A stretch of DNA of 12,347 nucleotides from Candidatus Saccharibacteria bacterium UBA7683. Its GTDB lineage: Bacteria; Patescibacteriota; Saccharimonadia; Saccharimonadales; UBA7683. The first letter of the stretch is position 1. Each line of letters begins with the position of its first letter. Of the stretch, positions 6,256-12,347 are shown piece after piece. The position numbers and the translations under genes were made by a program. Location of the stretch: NCBI GenBank assembly GCA_002482925.1, contig DLGX01000090.1:1-12347 (forward strand), given 5' to 3'. The notes below the pieces were generated by a model, which was not told the DNA's origin, ran no database searches, and saw nothing but the letters and a program-made list of their open reading frames with translations.

Positions 6256-7171
6256 TGCCGAGCAGGTGTTTCATAAGATCTGCAGTTGTAACAACACCAC
6301 TAAATTCACCTTCAATATTTCGTACTAATACTAAATACTGTTTTTCTTGCAGAATTGCCGAGGCTAGTTCATATAGCGAAGTACTTTCTTCTACCCATGC
6401 GATGTGTTGCGACATAATTTCTCGTACTGAAGAACGTTGCTTAGCAAGCTGAATGTCTGAAACATCGCTTAAAGTAAGAATTCCTTCGGGTTCGCCTTTT
6501 TTTGTAGCTACCGGAAAGTAGCCGTGTCCACTTTTTTGTAAATCGCTAAGCACAATTGGCCCAAGCGTCGCCGAAGGTTCTACCATCACCACGCGTTTTT
6601 TAGGGGTCATAATATCTTTAACTGTTTTAGATTCTCCTGCTAATACGCTTTCCAGGCGCTGACGTTGTATAGGCTGAAGCACGGTGCTTGGCAGTCTTCT
6701 AAGCTGATCGGTAAATTCTTCTACAGTATTTGGTAATACGGCTTCTCTTTGTTGAGGCAAACCAGTTACCACCCATAAGGGCTTTAGGAAGTCTGCCACA
6801 CTGAGCACCCCGCCAAGAGAGCGCATAAAAACTTGTTTAGAGATATTCTGAATTGATTGAAAACGAGATAGTACCGTTAGAAGAAGCAGGCTTAAAAATG
6901 CATACACTACACCAAGTAGTGGTTTATTGAGGTGTGTAAACAGAGCAGTGCCGACAACTATAAAAAAGCTTACTTCTATAGCCTGTAGCATTTTTACTTG
7001 AGGCAGTTGTTTGTAAAGTGCACGCCTGAGTTTGGCTTCTTCGCCAGAATGATGTTCTATCTGTTGACGAAATACGAATTCACTCATTTCAAACTGTCTG
7101 AGTTTTACGCTAAACCGTAACAATAATGCAATCTGATCCACCACAAGTACTACCCAGAGAAATGTTCTCAT
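6242..7171 (-). CDS. CBS-pair membrane protein (DUF21/CNNM-like)
   Basis: The N-terminal half has about four hydrophobic segments (about 3-20, 62-80, 84-103 and 113-136), and the C-terminal half a CBS pair. CBS1 spans about 184-238 (TVKDIMTP start, GILTLSDV end) and CBS2 about 247-305 (SVREIMS start, GVVTTADL end). CBS pairs bind adenine nucleotides and gate transporters. This arrangement resembles CNNM/CorB-type magnesium exporters (often annotated hemolysin or DUF21), but the protein is short at 309 residues and lacks the C-terminal CorC_HlyC domain; the membrane half is also diverged. A role in divalent-cation transport is therefore only a suggestion. I see no Shine-Dalgarno; a TATCAT -10 ends nine bases before the ATG, pointing to a leaderless mRNA. 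Downstream transcription can run into aspS. Confidence 0.8.
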   Translation of the reverse strand: MRTFLWVVLVVDQIALLLRFSVKLRQFEMSEFVFRQQIEHHSGEEAKLRRALYKQLPQVKMLQAIEVSFFIVVGTALFTHLNKPLLGVVYAFLSLLLLTVLSRFQSIQNISKQVFMRSLGGVLSVADFLKPLWVVTGLPQQREAVLPNTVEEFTDQLRRLPSTVLQPIQRQRLESVLAGESKTVKDIMTPKKRVVMVEPSATLGPIVLSDLQKSGHGYFPVATKKGEPEGILTLSDVSDIQLAKQRSSVREIMSQHIAWVEESTSLYELASAILQEKQYLVLVRNIEGEFSGVVTTADLMKHLLGIVKE

Positions 7172-7180
7172 AATACTTTA

Positions 7181-7186
7181 ATGATA
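7181..7186 (-). promoter_or_regulatory. -10 element, probably leaderless
   Basis: TATCAT on the minus strand (one mismatch to TATAAT) ends nine bases before the ATG at 7171. There is no extended TG and no clear -35, so this is weaker than the other promoters. Spacing and the missing Shine-Dalgarno match the leaderless pattern seen elsewhere in the window. Confidence 0.45.
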
Positions 7187-7204
7187 CTATCTTTAGTTGC
7201 AATT

Positions 7205-7238
7205 AAAAATCCCACCTATATTTCAAGGTGGGATTTTT
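7205..7238. terminator. Bidirectional intrinsic terminator
   Basis: AAAAATCCCACCT (7205-7217) pairs perfectly with AGGTGGGATTTTT (7226-7238) across an 8-base loop. The A/T arms provide a U-tract in either direction. On the minus strand it lies 16 bases after the stop of the surface-protein gene and insulates it from the gene at 6242-7171. Confidence 0.9.
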
Positions 7239-7253
7239 ATATCGCTACACTAT

Positions 7254-8360
7254 TTACTTACGGAATAGATCGCGAAGGTTTCGACGGCTTCTGAGGTAGC
7301 TAACTACACCATAGGTTGAAGCGCTGATTCCCATTGCACCACTGATTACTTCAGTTGGACCAGTGCTTGGAAGCTCTTTGGTATATACAACTGGCGTAAG
7401 TGGAGTAGGTTCTTCAGGTGTCGGTACTTCTGGGGTTGATTCACAACGTTCGTCGCCAACAGGGATACCAGGAAGACATTCTTCAGGTGTTACTGGAGGT
7501 TTTTTAGGACGGTTAGTTGCAGTATCACATGCGCCCACTGGCTTAGGCTTTGAAGCTAACACACAAGCTTCATTTTTAGCAGCGTTTGCAATATAACCTG
7601 GGAACTTAGCTTTAAAGGTATATGTTTTTACTTCACCTTTTTTAAGTACTGGAATTGTTACTTTAAATTCGGTTTTAGTAACAGTTGTACCTGCAGTACC
7701 GCTTTTTGGAATAAATTCCACGCCAGCTGGAGCTTTGTCGTATACGCCTGCATTTTGTATATCTACAGGACCAGTATTACGAACACGAATGGTGTAGGTA
7801 AACTGTTCGTTTACGTCTACGACGGCTTTGCTTACGTCTTTAGTAATTGCAATTTTAGGAGTAGGTGTTGGAGCAACAGGAGTAGGAGTACCTTTAGTTG
7901 GGTTACCACAACTTTTAATAATTGCGTATTGGAAACGACCGTTAGTAATTTTTACGAATGCCGGGATACTACCGCTCACAAAAGAAACACTGGTTGGTCG
8001 TTCGTAAATTCGAACACCGCCAGCTGTTACAGCAGTACTGCCAGCAATATTGTGACGACCAGTAGAAATTGCACCTGTAGCAACTACTTTGCCACCAGCT
8101 GTAATACGGCCGTCTTTGTATACTACGCCTTCAACAAGTGATCCGAAATCTGCTTTGTTGATACCATAATGACTATAGATACTTGCAACATCACCAACTG
8201 TTTTTTCAGCTAGTTTAGTTCGAGTATCTGCACCACAGCGCATGATTGCGTTGTTATCACAGTCAGGCGTGTATGCATTAACTGTTGTAGGAAGTAATGA
8301 CATTGTCGAAACAAGAGTCATAACCACACCAAATACCATACTAATAATTCGTTTTTTCAT
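7254..8360 (-). CDS. Secreted DUF11 surface protein with LPSTG sorting signal
   Basis: This is a cell-surface protein of 368 residues. Residues 1-29 form a Sec signal peptide (MKKR, hydrophobic core, VNA cleavage before Tyr30). Residues 30-155 are a domain I do not recognise. A Pro/Thr linker (about 156-169) leads to a DUF11-type Ig-like domain (about 170-265, with TYTIRVRNTG and a GEVKTYTF strand). A second Pro-rich stretch (about 283-327) precedes LPSTG (330-334), a modestly hydrophobic segment and a basic tail (RSRRNLRDLFRK), together a sortase sorting signal. The mature region has seven cysteines (34, 42, 151, 266, 278, 295, 306), so disulfides are likely, and a DsbA-like gene is divergently adjacent. 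The ATG at 8360 is chosen over an in-frame GTG at 8381 because GAGGAG lies six bases upstream and it starts the signal peptide cleanly. Confidence 0.85.
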   Translation of the reverse strand: MKKRIISMVFGVVMTLVSTMSLLPTTVNAYTPDCDNNAIMRCGADTRTKLAEKTVGDVASIYSHYGINKADFGSLVEGVVYKDGRITAGGKVVATGAISTGRHNIAGSTAVTAGGVRIYERPTSVSFVSGSIPAFVKITNGRFQYAIIKSCGNPTKGTPTPVAPTPTPKIAITKDVSKAVVDVNEQFTYTIRVRNTGPVDIQNAGVYDKAPAGVEFIPKSGTAGTTVTKTEFKVTIPVLKKGEVKTYTFKAKFPGYIANAAKNEACVLASKPKPVGACDTATNRPKKPPVTPEECLPGIPVGDERCESTPEVPTPEEPTPLTPVVYTKELPSTGPTEVISGAMGISASTYGVVSYLRSRRNLRDLFRK

Positions 8361-8366
8361 ATTGTT

Positions 8367-8371
8367 CTCCT
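8367..8371 (-). promoter_or_regulatory. Ribosome binding site deciding the start at 8360
   Basis: AGGAG on the minus strand (within GAGGAGAA) stands six bases before the ATG at 8360. It argues against the GTG seven codons further upstream. Confidence 0.8.
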
Positions 8372-8396
8372 CGTTCCTCACCTTAGTGATGTAAGC

Positions 8397-8425
8397 ATAT
8401 TAGCATAATTAGTATTAAATGTCAA
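8397..8425 (-). promoter_or_regulatory. Strong promoter of the surface-protein gene
   Basis: On the minus strand a perfect TTGACA (complement of 8420-8425), a 17-bp spacer ending in TGC, and TAATAT (complement of 8397-8402) form the best sigma-70-like promoter in the window. It predicts a leader of about 30 bases and high expression of the surface protein. Confidence 0.85.
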
Positions 8426-8458
8426 TACCCTTCAGCCAATCTTCAGTAAAGATCCTTA

Positions 8459-8467
8459 TGATATGAT
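8459..8467 (+). promoter_or_regulatory. Extended -10 promoter of the DsbA-like gene
   Basis: TGATATGAT (TATGAT at 8462-8467) should start transcription near 8474, leaving about 22 bases before the ATG at 8496. An in-frame ATG at 8463 lies inside this element and so would not be in the mRNA. Confidence 0.6.
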
Positions 8468-8483
8468 ATTAACTACATACCTT

Positions 8484-8490
8484 AAGGAGA
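8484..8490 (+). promoter_or_regulatory. Ribosome binding site of the DsbA-like gene
   Basis: AAGGAGA with a 5-base spacer fixes the start at 8496. Confidence 0.85.
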
Positions 8491-8495
8491 CATAC

Positions 8496-9179
8496 ATGAA
8501 TAGATTCTGGATTATTTTAACAGTAGTAGTATTAGGCCTTATTGGCATATTTATTGCAACTGGCAACAACCAACAAGGTGTTGTGAACTTCACTGGCGAC
8601 GCAAAACAACTTCAATCTGACGACCACGTACGTAATGGCAAAGATAAAAAAGTTACACTAATTGAATATGGTGACTTCCAGTGCCCAAGTTGTGGGGCAT
8701 TTTACCCAATTGTAAAACAGCTTGAAGAAAAATATTCAGATCAGGTAAGCTTTTCATTCCGCCACTTCCCTATAATTTCTATTCATGCAAACGCGTTTGC
8801 AGCAGCAAGAGCAGCTGAGGCCGCAAGTAATCAGGGTAAGTTCTTTGAAATGCACGATAAACTGTACGAAACTCAGAGAGCATGGGGTGAAATTTCTACA
8901 AACCAGCAATCTTTGTTTGAAAGCTACGCCGAGGAATTAGGCCTTAACATGGAAGCATTTAAAAAGGATTACGCGAGCCAAGCGGTATCTGACAGAATTA
9001 ACCGAGACGTCTCTAGTGCAAAACAGTTCAGCATAGAAGGTACTCCTACATTTATAGTAAACGGTGAAAAAATTAAAAACCCAGCTGATCTTGCCGCCTT
9101 TGAAAAAGTATTAGACGAAGCTATTAAAAAAGCTGGTGGCACACCTCCCGCAGCAACAGAAGCTACTTCCAGTAATTAA
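8496..9179 (+). CDS. Membrane-anchored DsbA-like thiol-disulfide oxidoreductase
   Basis: This protein introduces or shuffles disulfides in proteins outside the cytoplasmic membrane. It has 227 residues with an uncleaved-looking N-terminal anchor (about 4-22, WIILTVVVLGLIGIFIATG) and an extracytoplasmic thioredoxin fold. The redox motif CPSC is at 63-66 in the context EYGDFQCPSC. The cis-proline loop GTPT is at 182-185. The helical insertion between them (about 95-165) is typical of DsbA/BdbD-type proteins. The start at 8496 is supported by AAGGAGA and by the promoter position. The reoxidising partner (DsbB or VKOR type) is not in the window. It is divergent from a cysteine-rich secreted protein, a plausible substrate by context only. 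Confidence 0.92.
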   Translation: MNRFWIILTVVVLGLIGIFIATGNNQQGVVNFTGDAKQLQSDDHVRNGKDKKVTLIEYGDFQCPSCGAFYPIVKQLEEKYSDQVSFSFRHFPIISIHANAFAAARAAEAASNQGKFFEMHDKLYETQRAWGEISTNQQSLFESYAEELGLNMEAFKKDYASQAVSDRINRDVSSAKQFSIEGTPTFIVNGEKIKNPADLAAFEKVLDEAIKKAGGTPPAATEATSSN

Positions 9180-9207
9180 GTAGCGCGATTTACCTGCGAT
9201 AGCCAAA

Positions 9208-9237
9208 TAGACAAACACAAGCACTTTGTGTCATAAT
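9208..9237 (+). promoter_or_regulatory. Promoter of the folded RNA/antiporter leader
   Basis: TAGACA (9208-9213, five of six to the -35 consensus), an 18-bp spacer ending in TGT, and CATAAT (9232-9237) form an extended -10 promoter. The predicted start near 9244 is the first base of the outer helix of the folded element. The dyad CTTTGT (9224-9229) and ACAAAG (9242-9247) flanks the -10 symmetrically and could be an operator. Confidence 0.55.
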
Positions 9238-9243
9238 TTGGAC

Positions 9244-9408
9244 AAAGACATATCGCTTTGTCTTGTCATAAAAGCCAAGGGCGTTCTCGGTGAGTCAGAC
9301 GGGTGCGCTCAGGACTGAAGTGTATCCATAGATACGCTGATGGAGTGAAGCATTCAGTATGACCTTCGAGAACGAGCATGGCGGGACAAGTCAAAGTGTT
9401 ATGTCTTT
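9244..9408 (+). ncRNA. Large end-to-end folded RNA element before the antiporter gene
   Basis: The two ends of this 165-nt stretch pair over 24 bases. AAAGACATA (9244-9252) pairs perfectly with TATGTCTTT (9400-9408), and CTTTGTCTTGTC (9256-9267) pairs with GACAAGTCAAAG (9385-9396) with one mismatch. Inside lie GCC/GGC (9274-9276 with 9380-9382), a perfect CGTTCTCG/CGAGAACG helix (9282-9289 with 9367-9374), ACTGAA/TTCAGT (9314-9319 with 9353-9358) and a hairpin (9320-9326 with 9331-9337, loop CATA). A 24-base unpaired stretch faces eight bases at 9290-9313 and 9359-9366. It may be a riboswitch-type leader of the antiporter, or a stand-alone RNA; its rod-and-bubble shape recalls 6S RNA. I recognise no known family consensus. 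A short inverted-repeat mobile element is a less likely alternative. Confidence 0.5.
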
Positions 9409-9428
9409 AATATAAACGAAAGATAAAC

Positions 9429-11120
9429 ATGCACGGACTAGACCTTTTTACTCAGATCAGCCTTGTCGTAGTACTTGGTGCTGTAATTGCTGGAATAATG
9501 AGAGCGTTGAAACAACCTCTTATTATCGGGCACATCATTACAGGTATTCTAGCCGGTCCTACATTATTTAATTTCATTCACGATGAAAAAGGCTTTGAAT
9601 TTTTAAGCACCTTCGGTGTAGCGTTGTTACTTTTTGTAGTCGGGCTAGAACTAAGCGTGAAAATAATTTCACGCTTGAGCAAAGTCGTCTTCACTACCAC
9701 TCTTACGCAAGTTGGAATGGTGACTATAGCAGGCGCTATTGCCGCCAGATTACTTCATTTTGGTAGGCTTGAATCTGTAATTATTGGTTTATGCCTAGCT
9801 ATGAGCAGTACTATTATTATTGTTACCTTACTTCATGATAAACGTGAAACAATGCGCCTATATGCCCAGATTGCCATTGGCGTATTACTGCTTCAAGACA
9901 TTGTAGCAACACTAGGTAAAATTGTGCTTTCTGCAAAAGCAGAAGGCGGTTCACTGCTGACGCTTGGTCTTTTGATAGGACGAGGTGTGTTAGTAATTCT
10001 TATTCTCTACTTTGTAAGTAAGTATGTTTTGCCAAAACTTGTGAAGCTGATGCAATCTTCAAAAGAACTTTTGTTCATGTTTTCTCTTGCTTGGGCGCTG
10101 GGTATTGCAACGTTATTTGCAAAAATTGGCTTTTCAGTTGAAGTGGGAGCCTTGTTTGCTGGAGTAAGTATGGCTGGTCTACCTGCTTCGCGTGAAATTT
10201 CCAGTAGATTACGCCCGTTACGAGATTTCTTTATTATTATCTTCTTAGTAACACTTGGTCACACCTTAGTTCCTGGACAGTTAAAGGATCTGATTGTGCC
10301 GGCGCTAGTATTTTCTACAGTGGTATTCATAATAAAACCATTAGTTGTTCTAATAACCCTTGGCGTAATGGGCTATACCAAACGTGCCAGTTTTAAAACT
10401 GCCGTGGCACTAAGCCAGATTAGTGAATTTTCTTTAGTATTTGTAGTCGCGTGCGTGCACGGAAACTTTGCACGACCAGAAGTTCAGGCAGTAATTGGAC
10501 TAACCGCCCTTATTACCTTTGCGGGATCTGCATACCTTATGAAGTATGATGATGAACTCTATACTAAGCTTGAAAAACATTTGAGGTTATTTGAACGAAA
10601 AGTTACCAAACTTGAACAAAAAGGCGCCTTACAAAATTATTCGGTTGTACTGTTTGGCTACCGCAAAGGTGGTGCTGAATTTATTAGAACCTTCCGCGCC
10701 ATGAAGAAACGGTTTGTGGTGGTAGATTACGACCCTGATGCCGTTGAACTAATAGAACGCCAGCATGTAAACTTTTTGTACGGCGATGCAACAGATGTTG
10801 AACTAATTGAAGAACTCAATTTAGATAAGAGCAAATTAGTTGTTTCCACAATTTCCGATTTCGCAACAAATGAATTCTTAGCAAGTTGGTTAAAAGCAAA
10901 TAATCCAGGTGCTGTATTTGTAGCCTCAGCTGATACCGCATACCACGCAGCTCACCTGTATTCAGAAGGTGCAGCGTATGTAATGATGCCACACTTTATA
11001 GGTTCAGAAAAAATCAGCACCTTCATAAAACGTACTGGATTCAAAAAGTCAGAATTCAACAAATTCCGTGAAAAACATTTACACTACCTTGAAACTCACT
11101 ACTCCGAAGAACCTGCCTAG
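9429..11120 (+). CDS. Kef/CPA2-type cation:proton antiporter with RCK domain
   Basis: This 563-residue protein exchanges K+ or Na+ for protons across the cytoplasmic membrane. The membrane half (about 1-370, roughly 12-13 hydrophobic segments) has CPA2 hallmarks: GHIITGILAGP (34-44), GLELS (72-76), MSSTIIIVTLL (125-135), LLQDI with Gln156-Asp157 in the ion-binding region, and SQISEFSLVF (329-338). After a charged linker (about 373-400) comes a TrkA-N/RCK domain (about 404-520) with VVDYD at 431-435 and YGDATD at 451-456. The dinucleotide loop reads GYRKGG (410-415), where GxGxxG would have Gly at 412; Arg there could weaken or change ligand binding. There is no full RCK-C domain. Only a weak GAAAGA precedes the ATG; TATAAA at 9411-9416 could be a second -10. 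The folded element upstream suggests RNA-level control. Confidence 0.93.
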   Translation: MHGLDLFTQISLVVVLGAVIAGIMRALKQPLIIGHIITGILAGPTLFNFIHDEKGFEFLSTFGVALLLFVVGLELSVKIISRLSKVVFTTTLTQVGMVTIAGAIAARLLHFGRLESVIIGLCLAMSSTIIIVTLLHDKRETMRLYAQIAIGVLLLQDIVATLGKIVLSAKAEGGSLLTLGLLIGRGVLVILILYFVSKYVLPKLVKLMQSSKELLFMFSLAWALGIATLFAKIGFSVEVGALFAGVSMAGLPASREISSRLRPLRDFFIIIFLVTLGHTLVPGQLKDLIVPALVFSTVVFIIKPLVVLITLGVMGYTKRASFKTAVALSQISEFSLVFVVACVHGNFARPEVQAVIGLTALITFAGSAYLMKYDDELYTKLEKHLRLFERKVTKLEQKGALQNYSVVLFGYRKGGAEFIRTFRAMKKRFVVVDYDPDAVELIERQHVNFLYGDATDVELIEELNLDKSKLVVSTISDFATNEFLASWLKANNPGAVFVASADTAYHAAHLYSEGAAYVMMPHFIGSEKISTFIKRTGFKKSEFNKFREKHLHYLETHYSEEPA

Positions 11121-11127
11121 TCTGTTC

Positions 11128-11136
11128 TGATATACT
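11128..11136 (+). promoter_or_regulatory. Extended -10 promoter, leaderless
   Basis: TGATATACT, identical to 1283-1291, ends nine bases before the ATG at 11146. It lies only eight bases after the antiporter stop, so this gene has its own start of transcription despite close packing. Confidence 0.65.
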
Positions 11137-11145
11137 AAAAGTCAA

Positions 11146-11979
11146 ATGAAGATACTAATTCTTGGTGCTAGTAGTTATGTAGGTGCGCGACTATACTTGG
11201 ACCTCGCTAAAAATCATGAGGTTGTTGGAACATACGCAGGCAATAAGCTCTGTAAAGATTTTATACAGCTTGATATCACAGATCCGTTAGCAGTAAGTAC
11301 TATTTTTAAAAATACTGCGCCTGAGGTTGTTGTTCACGTGGCAAACAGCGCCGATGCTCGCTGGTGTGAAGCAAACCCGGAAGAAGCGCGTGAACTTAAT
11401 GAGATAAGTTCAATAGCAATTGCAAAAGAAGCAAAGAACATTAATACAAAGCTAATATATATCTCTTCTTTTGCGGCAATAGACCCCGAGAATGTGTACG
11501 GCGAAACAAAGCGAGCTTCTGAAGAAATTATTAAAAACCAGTGTGACGATTGGCTAATACTACGCCCTTCGCTTATTGTAGGTTTCAGCCCTAACACTAC
11601 CAATGACAGGCCGTTTAATAGGTTCTTAAAGAATATCGATGATAAAACTAAAGCTGAATATGATAATTCTTGGAAGTTTCAACCAACTTACCTTGGCCAT
11701 ATTTCTGAGATTATTGAACAACTACTCAACAAGCATGCTTCAAACCTAGTTTTACCAATTGCAGTGAACGAAATCACAACGCGCTACCAACTTGCTTCAG
11801 ATATTCTTTCTGATTTCAAAATAAATGTTACACCGTTAGAAACTACCACGCCCCCGCCCTCGTTTAAAGAAGATCTTTCTATCCTCGACGTGTACAAACT
11901 GAAAAAATATACCTACAAAGATATGGTGGGGCTAATAATCGACGAAATTAAAAACAGAGAAAAGTTTACACTTACCTAG
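11146..11979 (+). CDS. RmlD-like NAD(P)-dependent sugar-nucleotide reductase
   Basis: This is an extended short-chain dehydrogenase of 277 residues. The N-terminal Rossmann loop is GASSYVG (7-13). LDITD (42-46) is the adenine-ribose region seen in RmlD-type proteins. HVANSAD (64-70) follows. The active site has Ser107/Ser108 and YGETK (118-122, the YxxxK pair). LRPSLIVG (139-146) begins the substrate part. The best family match is dTDP-4-dehydrorhamnose reductase (RmlD), which makes dTDP-L-rhamnose, or its MAT2B-like relatives. No other rhamnose-pathway gene is present, so the exact sugar is open. It is transcribed from its own leaderless promoter and overlaps the convergent symporter gene by four bases. 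The product is predicted cytoplasmic. Confidence 0.85.
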   Translation: MKILILGASSYVGARLYLDLAKNHEVVGTYAGNKLCKDFIQLDITDPLAVSTIFKNTAPEVVVHVANSADARWCEANPEEARELNEISSIAIAKEAKNINTKLIYISSFAAIDPENVYGETKRASEEIIKNQCDDWLILRPSLIVGFSPNTTNDRPFNRFLKNIDDKTKAEYDNSWKFQPTYLGHISEIIEQLLNKHASNLVLPIAVNEITTRYQLASDILSDFKINVTPLETTTPPPSFKEDLSILDVYKLKKYTYKDMVGLIIDEIKNREKFTLT

Positions 11980-12347
11980 TGACGGCCGAAGTAAACTAGC
12001 CCAAGTGTCATCCAAAATACACAGATTCCTGCAGAAATCGCGGTAAACATTGGAAGTCCGATTGCAATAATTACCGGCATCGCCAGTGCTGTAATTATTC
12101 CGCCCCCTACGAAAGGTTCGAACATTAGCTGCTTAAACCCGAAACCTTCGGCTGAATTTGTTTTATCATTTGGATCAACCATATGAAGAAACAGCAGACC
12201 CGTAGCAGTCATACCCATACTCTGGGCTGCATTAACAATTCCGTTTTGGAACCAATGCTTTTTAAACATGTGGCGTGCAAGAACTGTAAACCCAAATAAA
12301 ATCCAGACTATACCAGTTACCGCTAGCACTAAGAAAATACCGATATT
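11976..12347 (-). CDS. Sodium:glutamate symporter-like protein, C-terminal part
   Basis: The frame stays open to the right edge of the window, so the N-terminal part is missing; about 123 codons are visible. Three to four membrane segments are seen (near the edge as IFLVLAVTGIVWILFGF, then GGIITALAMPVIIAIGLP and AISAGICVFWMTLGLVYF). The intervening loop (IVNAAQSMGMTATGLLFLHMVDP, then FGFKQLMFEPFVGGG) matches the C-terminal half of ESS/GltS-like sodium:glutamate symporters, where QSxGxTATGLLLLRMxDP is typical. Such carriers import an amino acid with sodium. An internal GTG at 12329 is not a real start because the membrane segment continues upstream of it. The last four bases overlap the convergent reductase gene. 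Confidence 0.8.
   Translation of the reverse strand, partial: NIGIFLVLAVTGIVWILFGFTVLARHMFKKHWFQNGIVNAAQSMGMTATGLLFLHMVDPNDKTNSAEGFGFKQLMFEPFVGGGIITALAMPVIIAIGLPMFTAISAGICVFWMTLGLVYFGRH

Noticed and set aside
7363..8141. Two plus-strand frames (7363-7596, 7755-8141) opposite the DUF11 gene
   Set aside because: Repetitive Gly/Ser or Asn/Cys-rich translations mirror the Pro/Thr-rich surface protein on the other strand.
8361..8381. Upstream GTG start for the DUF11 protein
   Set aside because: It would put seven charged residues before the signal peptide and ignore the strong AGGAG before the ATG at 8360.
8463..8495. Upstream ATG for the DsbA-like protein
   Set aside because: It lies inside the extended -10 element; AAGGAGA at 8484-8490 points to 8496.
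9244..9408. MITE or insertion-sequence remnant with terminal inverted repeats
   Set aside because: The inverted ends could fit, but there is no obvious target duplication, a promoter aligns with the left end, and internal helices suggest RNA. It is kept as an alternative, not as the call.
11334..11603. Minus-strand frame opposite the RmlD-like gene
   Set aside because: It is antisense to a gene with intact SDR motifs and has no start signals.

Overview
The window looks like a compact, moderately AT-rich chromosome segment from a small-genome bacterium, most likely of the Candidatus Saccharibacteria (TM7)/Patescibacteria type. This is inference from style, not from a marker gene. The pointers are short intergenic gaps, several genes that seem to be transcribed leaderless from extended -10 promoters, a secreted DUF11 protein with an LPSTG sorting signal, a membrane-anchored DsbA-like thiol oxidoreductase, a bacterial-type AspRS with a non-discriminating signature, and TGA used as a normal stop. 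I see no tRNA, rRNA, CRISPR array, transposase or phage gene.

Layout. Positions 1-730 are sparse: one 67-residue unknown gene (85-288), then a probable stand-alone small RNA (about 344-446) with its own promoter and intrinsic terminator, an opposing minus-strand terminator (453-484), and two copies of an 18-bp repeat. A tail-anchored protein of unknown function (732-1211, minus) diverges from a glycerophosphodiester phosphodiesterase (1299-1967, plus). Next comes a minus-strand operon read from right to left: aspS (6100-4355), two tandem 2-hydroxyacid-dehydrogenase-like proteins (4351-3413 and 3386-2451), and a GNAT acetyltransferase (2451-1972) that has no ATG, GTG or TTG start. aspS has a roughly 120-nt leader that can fold into a long stem. 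Upstream of it is a CBS-pair membrane protein (7171-6242). A perfect 13-bp terminator stem separates that gene from the DUF11/LPSTG surface protein (8360-7254).

The right part is mainly plus strand. The DsbA-like protein (8496-9179) diverges from the surface protein across a shared promoter region. Next is a 165-nt element that folds end to end (9244-9408), placed just before a Kef-type CPA2 cation/proton antiporter (9429-11120). An RmlD-like sugar-nucleotide reductase (11146-11979) follows. The C-terminal part of a sodium:glutamate-symporter-like protein (11976-12347, minus) runs off the right edge.

Working together: the surface protein carries seven cysteines in its mature region, and the DsbA-like protein next to it is a plausible oxidant for them. 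The antiporter and symporter handle ions and an amino acid across a single membrane. The aspS operon couples a translation enzyme to two NAD(P)-binding proteins whose catalytic residues are replaced, which is the most puzzling protein-level feature here. The most promising unexplained items are the folded element before the antiporter, the small RNA with the repeated CU-rich segment, the folded aspS leader, and the start-less GNAT gene.
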